Assembly (NCBI RefSeq): GCF_026151205.1
Contig: NC_087075.1
Coordinates: 7,086,858 to 7,150,857, forward strand
Reading direction: 5' to 3'
DNA length: 64,000 bases
Source: Bolinopsis microptera
Taxonomy: Eukaryota; Ctenophora; Tentaculata; Lobata; Bolinopsidae
Part shown: piece after piece, positions 13,101 through 25,100 of the stretch
How the letters are laid out: each line of letters begins with the position of its first letter
How positions within the stretch are numbered: the first letter of the stretch is position 1
Program-made: the position numbers and the translations under genes
The notes under the pieces: model-generated
The model's input: the letters and a program-made list of their open reading frames with translations, nothing else
Told to the model about the DNA's origin: nothing
Database searches by the model: none

Positions 13101-16100
13101 AGTATAAGAGTGTGGATACCAACAGTTCTAGTTGCTATCCGCGCTAATTTAGCACCCTGAAACACGGAACATTAATAAAGTATAAGAGTGTGGATATCAA
13201 CAGTTCTAGTTGCTATCCGCGCTAATTTAGCACCCTGAAACATGGAACATTAATAAAGTATAAGAGTGTGGATACCAACAGTTCTAGTTGCTATCCGCGC
13301 TAATTTAGCACCCTGAAACATGGAACATTAATAAAGTATAAGAGTGTGGATACCAACAGTTCTAGTTGCTATCCGCGCTAATTTAGCACCCTGAAACATG
13401 GAACATTAATAAAGTATAAGAGTGTGGATACCAACAGTTCTAGTTGCTATCCGCGCTAATTTAGCACCCTGAAACATGGACATTAATAAAGTATAAGAGT
13501 GTGGATACAAACAGTTCTAGTTGCTATCCGCGCTAATTTAGCACCCTGAAACATGGACATTAATAAAGTATAAGAGTGTGGATACCAACAGTTCTAGTTG
13601 GTATCCGCGCTAATTTAGCACCCTGAAACATGGGACATTAATAAAGTATAAGAGTGTGGATACCAACAGTTCTAGTTGCTATCCGCGCTAATTTAGCACC
13701 CTGAAACATGGAACATTAATAAAGTATAAGAGTGTGGATACCAACAGTTCTAGTTGCTATCCGCGCTAATTTAGCACCCTGAAACATGGAACATTAATAA
13801 AGTATAAGAGTGTGGATACCAACAGTTCTAGTTGCTATCCGCGCTAATTTAGCACCCTGAAACATGGGACATTAATAAAGTATAAGAGTGTGGATACCAA
13901 CAGTTCTAGTTGCTATCCGCGCTAATTTAGCACCCTGAAACATGGAACATTAATAAAGTATAAGAGTGTGGATACCAACAGTTCTAGTTGCTATCCGCGC
14001 TAATTTAGCACCCTGAAACATGGGACATTAATAAAGTATAAGAGTGTGGATACCAACAGTTCTAGTTGCTATCCGCGCTAATTTAGCACCCTGAAACATG
14101 GAACATTAATAAAGTATAAGAGTGTGGATACCAACAGTTCTAGTTGCTATCCGCGCTAATTTAGCACCCTGAAACATGGAACATTAATAAAGTATAAGAG
14201 TGTGGATACCAACAGTTCTAGTTGCTATCCGCGCTAATTTAGCACCCTGAAACATGGGACATTAATAAAGTATAAGAGTGTGGATACCAACAGTTCTAGT
14301 TGCTATCCGCGCTAATTTAGCACCCTGAAACATGGAACATTAATAAAGTATAAGAGTGTGGTGACCATGCTCCAACATTTGAATTCACTGACATCGAATT
14401 TGAGGTTGGTCCAAAAAGTGAAAAACATGTCCAGTACTACGACTTCAGTAATGCCAACCTTAATAAATTCCTAACCCTACTGAACACTGACCTCTCAAAG
14501 CTCCACACTTCTCATGAATTCTCGGATTTTACTAAATTATTTGATCGTGTACTTGATGCAACATGCAAACTTGTAAAGCCAAAAACTACTAAACGGAATC
14601 CTATCAATAACCCCTGGATAACAGATAGTATCTCAGCAGCTGTTGAAAAAAAACATGAATTAAAAGATAACTGGATTACATCTAAAACTAAGGCAAACCC
14701 TGATGGAGACCATGTTCTCGAACAAACCTTCAAAGTATACCGAAGGATCCTCAAATCTGTAATTAACTCTGCAAAAAATACTTACTCTTGCAACCAAATC
14801 ATAGAAAATAAGCACGACCGTAAGAAGACATGGCAGATCATTAATGAACTTAGAGGGAAGTGTAAAAAGACTATAAAACCCTCATTTATAATCGACAACA
14901 GAAAAATAACAGATAGAAGGGTTATTGCAAACGAGTTCAACAAATACTTTAACTCAATTGCCTCCACTCTAAATGAATCAATAGCTGACCTGCCTATACA
15001 GGCTTCTGAATTTTCAACATTTGAAGACTACCTCCTGCCATCCAACAATAACTCTATATTCCTATCTGACTGTTCACATACTGAGCTCATGGAAATAATT
15101 TCCAAGTTGGAAAATGGCAAATCTAGTGATATTCCGATCCGTATAATCAAAAAGTCAGCTCATTTAATCTGCCCTGTTTTAGCCCAACATTTCAACAAAC
15201 TCATGATGAGCGGGGTATTTCCTGATGTTTTGAAAGTTGGGAAAGTTACTCCCATATTTAAGAAAGGAAACCAAGAGGATGTAGGAAACTACAGACCTGT
15301 CTCTACACTGCCTATATTTGGTAAGATATTTGAAAAAGTGATATACAGCCGTATCTACAGTTTCGCTCTGTCACAAAATATCCTTGATGAAAACCAATTT
15401 GGCTTCCGCAAGTCCCATTCTACTAGCCATGCTGTTAACTACTCTGTTAGGATTATTGAAGATAGCATAAAAAAACGAAACCATGTTCTAGGAATATTTA
15501 TAGATTTGAGTAAAGCATTTGATACAATCGACCATAGTACACTCCTAACAAAACTAGATAGGTATGGAATAAGAGGCAATGCAAACTGTCTTATTAAAAG
15601 CTACTTATCAAATAGAACACAGTATACAGAAGTCCTTAATGAAAAATCCGAAAACCTTATCATTAAATATGGAGTTCCACAAGGCTCTGTTTTGGGACCG
15701 CTCCTTTTTCTTCTATACATAAATGATATTGCCAATTCCTCGGATTTAGGAACCTTCATACTATTTGCTGACGACACCAACATTTTTATTGATGGAAAAA
15801 CTGTAGAAGAAGCTTATGAGAAAGGCAACAAATTGCTAAGCTGTATAAAAAAGTATATGATCCTTAACAAACTTCACATCAACATGTCAAAGTGCTGTTA
15901 TATGCATTTTAAACCAAAGGCTAGTAAATCAGTAGAATTGCCAGATTCGCTTCAACTCCATATTGATGGCTTTCCAATTAAAAAAACCAAAGCAACTAAG
16001 TTTCTTGGAGTTGTTATTGACGAACAGCTTTCCTGGGGGCCTCATATAACAGCACTTAAACGAAAGTTAAACTATGCCTCTGCCACCTTAAATAGAATTA

Positions 16101-19100
16101 GGGACTCTGTACCAAAGGAACTCCATAAAGACCTCTACCACACACTATTTGAATCCCACCTCACATATTGTATCTCAGTTTGGGGTGATGCAGCACTCTT
16201 TAGGACAGCAAGTATCTGGCTGTCTCAGAAGCACTGTGTACGGGTCCTCTTTGGTGATAAAGAGGCATACCTAAACAAGTTCCTTACATGTGCAAGAACA
16301 AGAGAGTTTGACAGCCAGGCACTTGACCATACATTCTTCCAACTAGAGCACTGTAAACCACTTTTCAAGCAACAAAACATCCTGGCTTTCAAAAATTTAT
16401 ATACATATCACACATTTATGGAAGTTTTCAAAATACTAAAACTAAGGTGCCCAGCATCACTGCAACAGCATTATCAGTCATCTTCTAGAAAGGAAACCAC
16501 TATCATTTCACAACTCCCATCTAATGACTTTATATCAAGATCCACCAAAATTTGGAACACAATTGCACCTAAACTTAAGCTCTTTGACTACTCCTACAAG
16601 ATTAGCCTTGCTAAAAGTCGCCTGAAAAAGGCACTTCTAAAGCTGCAACATCTTACTATATATAAAGCGAGACGATATATATATATTTATTTATCCGCAC
16701 CATTTTACTGACACCACGGCATCAACTTAAACACGGGTTTCCGCAAAAACCGTACAAGATATAAAACTGAAACTTTTTTAACTGATTCAAATGCTTTAAT
16801 GGCCTTCTAATCAGCATGAAAAAATCGAAAATCGGCCAAGGAATAAGAATTTTAGTACCCAAAATTTGGACCCCCAAGTGGTGTCAAAAACGCGAATTAA
16901 ATAGGTAATAATTATTTTTACTGGGAGACTTTAGGGTAGGAAACTGATCCGGCCACCAAAGGGCCTTGACACCAGTCTTAAAGGTTTGACGGGTTCCTGC
17001 TAGTGCTTATAATGATTCGGCATGGACCACAAGCGATTATGACATAATGCAGCTGTCATTTGAAAACAATCCCCTTCATCAAATTTAATTCAGTGATCTC
17101 GGCCCACAGGCTCCTCCTATTAAACAATTTTGATTTTGGTAAATGTGTGCTGACTCCACCACCTATGTATTTAACCTAATATTTAGTGTATTACAGGTAG
17201 AAATTGACTTAGGTAGGTATTTTTATCTTAGGTAGATATTAAGAATTTGGATAATTTCTTAATTGTATGACTATTTCCATTACTGAGACGTTTTTAATAT
17301 TTAATTTAGGAGGGTTTTTGGAATTTTTTTTTAGGACTGGTTCACAGAGTGAACAGATTCCAGATTTATATATTTTTAAACTGATATTTAATAAATGATT
17401 AAAAGAACAAATTTTAAAGTTGCCATTAGATCCAAAAATACACCCATTATGCTCACTTAAAAACAACTCTAAATCAGTAGGCTGTCACTCTATTAATGCA
17501 CCACACCGCTACCTCCACTGCACTAATAGTTATACAATAAATTCTACAATCCTAATTTTGTGTCGTGATGGAGACCGGTGTTCATACAAAACATTTACTA
17601 GGTTGCCGTTTGGTGTGAGCAATAGCGAACAGCACGCACACTCCTTTGCCCCGTCAACCTATATCTAATCTATTTAAAGAGTGACAACCATACTGCACAT
17701 TGAATTAGAATTCCGTTAAATATCAAATTGATTTATTGTAAACTTGTTTAATCTGTAATAAATGGCATAAAATTGAAATTTTTGTTTAACTGAAATTTTT
17801 GTTTAACTGATACCAACAGTTCTAGTTGCTATCCGCGCTAATTTAGCACCCTGAAACATGGGACATTAATAAAGTATAAGAGTGTGGATACCAACAGTTC
17901 TAGTTGCTATCCGCGCTAATTTAGCACCCTGAAACATGGAACATTAATAAAGTATAAGAGTATGGATACCAACAGTTCTAGTTGCTATCCGCGCTAATTT
18001 AGCACCCTGAAACATGGAACATTAATAAAGTATAAGAGTGTGAATACCAACAGTTCTAGTTGCTATCCGCGCTAATTTAGCACCCTGAAACATGGAACAT
18101 TAATAAAGTATAAGAGTGTGGATACCAACAGTTCTAGTTGCTATCCGCGCTAATTTAGCACCCTGAAACATGGAACATTAATAAAGTATAAGAGTGTGGA
18201 TACCAACAGTTCTAGTTGCTATCCGCGCTAATTTAGCACCCTGAAACATGGAACATTAATAAAGTATAAGAGTGTGGATACAAACAGTTCTAGTTGCTAT
18301 CCGCGCTAATTTAGCACCCTGAAACATGGAACATTAATAAAGTATAAGAGTGTGGATACCAACAGTTCTAGTTGCTATCCGCGCTAATTTAGCACCCTGA
18401 AACATGGAACATTAATAAAGTATAAGAGTGTGGATACCAACAGTTCTAGTTGCTATCCGCGCTAATTTAGCACCCTGAAACATGGAACATTAATAAAGTA
18501 TAAGAGTGTGGATACAAACAGTTCTAGTTGCTATCCGCGCTAATTTAGCACCCTGAAACATGGGACATTAATAAAGTATAAGAGTGTGGATACCAACAGT
18601 TCTAGTTGCTATCCGCGCTAATTTAGCACCCTGAAACATGGAACATTAATAAAGTATAAGAGTGTGGATACCAACAGTTCTAGTTGCTATCCGCGCTAAT
18701 TTAGCACCCTGAAACATGGAACATTAATAAAGTATAAGAGTGTGGATACCAACAGTTCTAGTTGCTATCCGCGCTAATTTAGCACCCTGAAACATGGAAC
18801 ATTAATAAAGTATAAGAGTGTGAATACCAACAGTTCTAGTTGCTATCCGCGCTAATTTAGCACCCTGAAACATGGAACATTAATAAAGTATAAGAGTGTG
18901 GATACCAACAGTTCTAGTTGCTATCCGCGCTAATTTAGCACCAGGGGTGTAGGAATGATTTTCTTCATGGGGGGGCCAAATTCTAAATATTTTTTGGCGC
19001 TTCGCGCCACAGCCTAAATTTTTTGGCGCTTCGCGCCAAAGCCTGAATTTCGAGGTTAAGGACAAAAGTGAAAAGGAAATTGCAGCATGTGCGGTATCGC

Positions 19101-22100
19101 GATTTTTCACGTTTGCCGCGACAAGTCGCGATTTTTCAGATCCTGGCCTCACGAAAAATCGCGATTTTTTCAGTTCTCCGCGTCAAATTGCGAATTTTCC
19201 TTTAAATCTGAGAACCAAATTCGTGTATTTTCCTTCAAATCTGTGGGCCAAATATTACGTTTTCTATAATTAGTATATGAAACCAATCAGTATTACATCC
19301 ACAACCTTCCGAATGTAGGTACGGACTTCAAAAAACCGAAAAAAATATTTTCGGCTCAGAATGATCAGGGTAGCATAAAACATGAACAAAAGTAATTTCC
19401 AGAAAAACTTTTAAAAATTTTGACTTAGAAAATTTTCGGTCCGAGTCATTCACGATACGTACCTCTAAAAGCAGAGCTCCCGCTTCCGAGCTCGTATTAC
19501 TATTACGAAGGGGAGGCCTGCCTTCCGAGATCGCATCACAAAGGGGAACCCACGAGTTTAAAATCGTATATCGAAGGGTAGGTGCGGACTTCGAAAACCG
19601 AAAAAAATATTTTCGGCTCAGAATGATCAGGGTAGCATGAAACATGAACAGAAGTAGTTTTCAAGAAAACTTTGAAAATTTTTGACTTAGAAAATTTTCG
19701 GTCCGAGTCATTCACGATACGTACCTCTGAAAGCAGAGCTCCCGCTTCCGAGCTCGTATTGCGAAGGGAGGCCTGCCTTCCGAGATCGCATCACAAAGGG
19801 GAACCCTCGAGTACAAAATCGTATGTCGAACTTCGAAAACCGAAAAAAATATTTTCGGCTCATAATGATCAGGGTAGCATGAAACATGAACAAAAGTAGT
19901 TTTCAAGAAAACTTTGAAAATTTTTGACTTTAAAATTTTCGGGGGAAAAAAAATTTTCCCAAAAATTTTTAAAAGCCTAAATTAAAAAGTTGGCCCTTTT
20001 TGGCCCCTTGCCCAAATTTCATGGGGGGGCGATGGCCCCCCCTGCCCCCCCGCTTCCTACACCCCTGTTTAGCACCCTGAAACATGGGACATTAATAAAG
20101 TATAAGAGTGTGGATACAAACAGTTCTAGTTGCTATCCGCGCTAATTTAGCACCCTGAAACATGGAACATTAATAAAGTATAAGAGTGTGGATACCAACA
20201 GTTCTAGTTGCTATCCGCGCTAATTTAGCACCCTGAAACATGGAACATTAATAAAGTATAAGAGTGTGGATACCAACAGTTCTAGTTGCTATCCGCGCTA
20301 ATTTAGCACCCTGAAACATGGAACATTAATAAAGTATAAGAGTGTGGATACCAACAGTTCTAGTTGCTATCCGCGCTAATTTAGCACCCTGAAACATGGA
20401 ACATTAATAAAGTATAAGAGTGTGGATACCAACAGTTCTAGTTGCTATCCGCGCTAATTTAGCACCCTGAAACATGGAACATTAATAAAGTATAAGAGTG
20501 TGGATACAAACAGTTCTAGTTGCTATCCGCGCTAATTTAGCACCCTGAAACATGGAACATTAATAAAGTATAAGAGTGTGGATACCAACAGTTCTAGTTG
20601 CTATCCGCGCTAATTTAGCACCCTGAAACATGGGACATTAATAAAGTATAAGAGTGTGGATACCAACAGTTCTAGTTGCTATCCGCGCTAATTTAGCACC
20701 CTGAAACATGGAACATTAATAAAGTATAAGAGTGTGGATACCAACAGTTCTAGTTGCTATCCGCGCTAATTTAGCACCCTGAAACATGGAACATTAATAA
20801 AGTATAAGAGTGTGGATACCAACAGTTCTAGTTGCTATCCGCGCTAATTTAGCACCCTGAAACATGGGACATTAATAAAGTATAAGAGTGTGGATACCAA
20901 CAGTTCTAGTTGCTATCCGCGCTAATTTAGCACCCTGAAACATGGAACATTAATAAAGTATAAGAGTGTGGATACCAACAGTTCTAGTTGCTATCCGCGC
21001 TAATTTAGCACCCTGAAACATGGAACATTAATAAAGTATAAGAGTGTGGATACCAACAGTTCTAGTTGCTATCCGCGCTAATTTAGCACCCTGAAACATG
21101 GAACATTAATAAAGTATAAGAGTGTGGATACCAACAGTTCTAGTTGCTATCCGCGCTAATTTAGCACCCTGAAACATGGAACATTAATAAAGTATAAGAG
21201 TGTGGATACCAACAGTTCTAGTTGCTATCCGCGCTAATTTAGCACCCTGAAACATGGAACATTAATAAAGTATAAGAGTGTGGATACCAACAGTTCTAGT
21301 TGCTATCCGCGCTAATTTAGCACCCTGAAACATGGGACATTAATAAAGTATAAGAGTGTGGATACCAACAGTTCTAGTTGCTATCCGCGCTAATTTAGCA
21401 CCCTGAAACATGGGACATTAATAAAGTATAAGAGTGTGGATACCAACAGTTCTAGTTGCTATCCGCGCTAATTTAGCACCCTGAAACATGGAACATTAAT
21501 AAAGTATAAGAGTGTGGATACCAACAGTTCTAGTTGCTATCCGCGCTAATTTAGCACCCTGAAACATGGAACATTAATAAAGTATAAGAGTGTGGATACC
21601 AACAGTTCTAGTTGCTATCCGCGCTAATTTAGCACCCTGAAACATGGAACATTAATAAAGTAGCACTCATATATAGAGAATATAGAGTTATAGTTATTAT
21701 AGACCCATGATTTTAGATACAAATTTCAAAAAGTATAGTCTTGAAATATCCAATAACCTTAGCAGTGCGGGCCCTGCCCGTGATACTTGAGATGAGTTGA
21801 ACAGCTTGGGATATGGAGCTGGATCTACGGCGCTCTGCGCGTGAAGTGCGACGATCTGAGGTGCGCCGTGTGCGTCTCAGCAACTCCTCCATCGCTAGAC
21901 GCCTCGTTGTGGATGGGAGTCGGAACTGTATCGAACCTGAAAATAATATCACGTAACTGTAGACTGTTTCTGCATCTGAACAACTTTAACAGGAATTTCT
22001 CTATTTATACCGCTCTTGTACCGTCCTTCCAAAATATTACTACCGTTCACCGTATATCCCTGGCCTGGTTTGTGTATTTACCTGAGCCAGGGTTGATGTC

Positions 22101-25100
22101 TAGTTCCTGGTTTGTGTATTTACCTGAGCCAGGGTTGATGTCTAATTCCTGGTTTGTGTGTTTACCTGAGCCAGGGTTGATGTCTAGTTCCTGGTTTGTG
22201 TGTTTACCTGAGCCAGGGTTGATGTCTAGTTCCTAGTTTGTGTATTTACCTGAACCAGGGTTGATGTCTAGTTCCTAGTTTGTGTATTTACCTGAGCCAG
22301 GGTTGATGTCTAATTCCTGGTTTGTGTGTTTACCTGAGCCAGGGTTGATGTCTAGTTCCTGGTTTGTGTATTTACCTGAGCCAGGGTTGATGTCTAGTTC
22401 CTGGTTTGTGTGTTTACCTGAGCCAGGGTTGATGTTTAGTTCCTGGTTTGTGTATTTACCTGAGCCAGGGTTGATGTCTAGTTCCTGGTTTGTGTGTTTA
22501 CCTGAGCCAGGGTTGATGTCTAATTCCTGGTTTGTGTATTTACCTGAGCCAGGGTTGATGTCTAGTTCCTGGTTTGTGTGTTTACCTGAGCCAGGGTTGA
22601 TGTCTAGTTCCTGGTTTGTGTATTTACCTGAACCAGGGTTGATGTCTAGTTCCTGGTTTGTGTGTTTACCTGAACCAGGGTTGATGTCTAGTTTCTGGTT
22701 TGTGTGTTTACCTGAGCCAGGGTTGATGTCTAGTTCCTGGTTTGTGTGTTTACCTGAGCCAGGGTTGATGTCTAATTCCTGGTTTGTGTGTTTACCTGAG
22801 CCAGGGTTGATGTCTAGTTCCTGGTTTGTGTGTTTACCTGAGCCAGGGTTGATGTCTAGTTCCTGGTTTGTGTGTTTACCTGAACCAGGGTTGATGTCTA
22901 GTTCCTGGTTTGTGTGTTTACCTGAGCCAGGGTTGATGTCTAATTCCTGGTTTGTGTGTTTACCTGAGCCAGGGTTGATGTCTAGTTTCTGGTTTGTGTG
23001 TTTACCTGAGCCAGGGTTGATGTCTAGTTCCTGGTTTGTGTGTTTACCTGAGCCAGGGTTGATGTCTAGTTCCTGGTTTGTGTATTTACCTGAGCCAGGG
23101 TTGATGTCTAATTCCTGGTTTGTGTGTTTACCTGAGCCAGGGTTGATGTCTAGTTTCTGGTTTGTGTGTTTACCTGAGCCAGGGTTGATGTCTAGTTCCT
23201 GGTTTGTGTGTTTACCTGAGCCAGGGTTGATGTCTAATTCCTGGTTTGTGTGTTTACCTGAGCCAGGGTTGATGTCTAGTTTCTGGTTTGTGTGTTTACC
23301 TGAGCCAGGGTTGATGTCTAGTTCCTGGTTTGTGTGTTTACCTGAGCCAGGGTTGATGTCTAGTTCCTGGTTTGTGTGTTTACCTGAGCCAGGGTTGATG
23401 TCTAGTTCCTGGTTTGTGTGTTTACCTGAGCCAGGGTTGATGTCTAGTTCCTGGTTTGTGTGTTTACCTGAGCCAGGGTTGATGTCTAGTTCCTGGTTTG
23501 TGTGTTTACCTGAGCCAGGGTTGATGTCTAGTTCCTGGTTTGTGTGTTTACCTGAGCCAGGGTTGATGTCTAATTCCTGGTTTGTGTGTTTACCTGAGCC
23601 AGGGTTGATGTCTAGTTCCTGGTTTGTGTATTTACCTGAGCCAGGGTTGATGTCTAGTTCCTGGTTTGTGTGTTTACCTGAGCCAGGGTTGATGTTTAGT
23701 TCCTGGTTTGTGTGTTTACCTGAGCCAGGGTTGATGTCTAGTTCCTGGTTTGTGTGTTTACCTGAGCCAGGGTTGATGTCTAGTTCCTGGTTTGTGTATT
23801 TACCTGAGCCAGGGTTGATGTCTAGTTCCTGGTTTGTGTATTTACCTGAGCCAGGGTTGATGTCTAGTTCCTGGTTTGTGTATTTACCTGAACCAGGGTT
23901 GATGTCTAGTTCCTGGTTTGTGTATTTACCTGAGCCAGGTTTGATGTCTAGTTCCTGGTTTGTGTATTTACCTGAGCCAGGGTTGATGTCTAGTTCCTGG
24001 TTTGTGTGTTTACCTGAGCCAGGGTTGATGTCTAGTTCCTGGTTTGTGTGTTTACCTGAGCCAGGGTTGATGTCTAGTTCCTGGTTTGTGTGTTTACCTG
24101 AGCCAGGGTTGATGTCTAGTTCCTGGTTTGTGTATTTACCTGAGCCAGGGTTGATGTCTAGTTCCTGGTTTGTGTATTTACCTGAGCCAGGGTTGATGTC
24201 TAGTTCCTGGTTTGTGTATTAACCTGAGCCAGGGTTGATGTCTAGTTCCTGGTTTGTGTGTTTACCTGAACCAGGGCCAGGGTTGATGTCTAGTTCCTGA
24301 TTTGTGTATTTACCTGAACCAGGGTTGATGTCTAGTTCCTGGTTTGTGTGTTTACCTGAACCAGGGTTGATGTCTAGTTCCTGGTTTGTGTATTTACCTG
24401 AGCCAGGGTTGATGTCTAGTTCCTGGTTTGTGTATTTACCTGAGCCAGGGTTGATGTCTAGTTCCTGGTTTGTGTGTTTACCTGAGCCAGGGTTGATGTC
24501 TAGTCCTTCCTCGTCTTCTTCTCCGCCTCCACTGCACTGTACGCAGAACCAGTCACCGTCAGGTATGTTGTCAAGTTGGGGTCTCAAGCAGTGTGTGTGA
24601 TATGCCTCGTCACACCCGTCACACAGCAGTAATAACTCTGTGGTGCACATCATTAAACCAAATTGCAACTATTGATCATCAAAACATGTATCGTTATGTT
24701 GTTGAAATTCTATAAGAATCTTTCTAGGGCCGATTTTTTTCTCATATATATTACTGAATTAAGAATCCATTGAGCACCAACCCTTGCTTCAGGCCGGGAG
24801 AAATTCAGGATTTACAAAAGTAGAAAAGTATAAAGTTAGATTTAAAGATTAATAACTTTTTTAAATAACCACCTTCATTTTGACCACTGTGGCAAATCTG
24901 GCAAACATAATGCTCTACTTCCACAGTTACACTGTCTTTGGACTTGTACTGTATCTTGACCTTGGTGGAGTAGTCGCCTCGCAATGTGTCGCACGTACAC
25001 AGGTGATCGAACCTGACAAAACAGAGGGTTTATAAGTTTAATTAGTTTAATTAAGTTTAATTAAACAGATGGTTTATGAGTTTAATTTTTGAAGTTACTC

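Noticed and set aside
18880-19152. Minus-strand frame joining hAT sequence to [17 protein letters not shown]
   Set aside because: An accidental read-through from the inserted element into one satellite unit, ending at the array's TAA.
11242-21662. Possible CRISPR-like array
   Set aside because: Units are head-to-tail without variable spacers, lie in a eukaryotic gene and copy a splice junction.
22282-24222. Plus-strand open frame of 646 codons encoding [14 protein letters not shown] repeats
   Set aside because: It is the antisense of the 42-bp array. The period is a multiple of three, so several frames stay open by construction.
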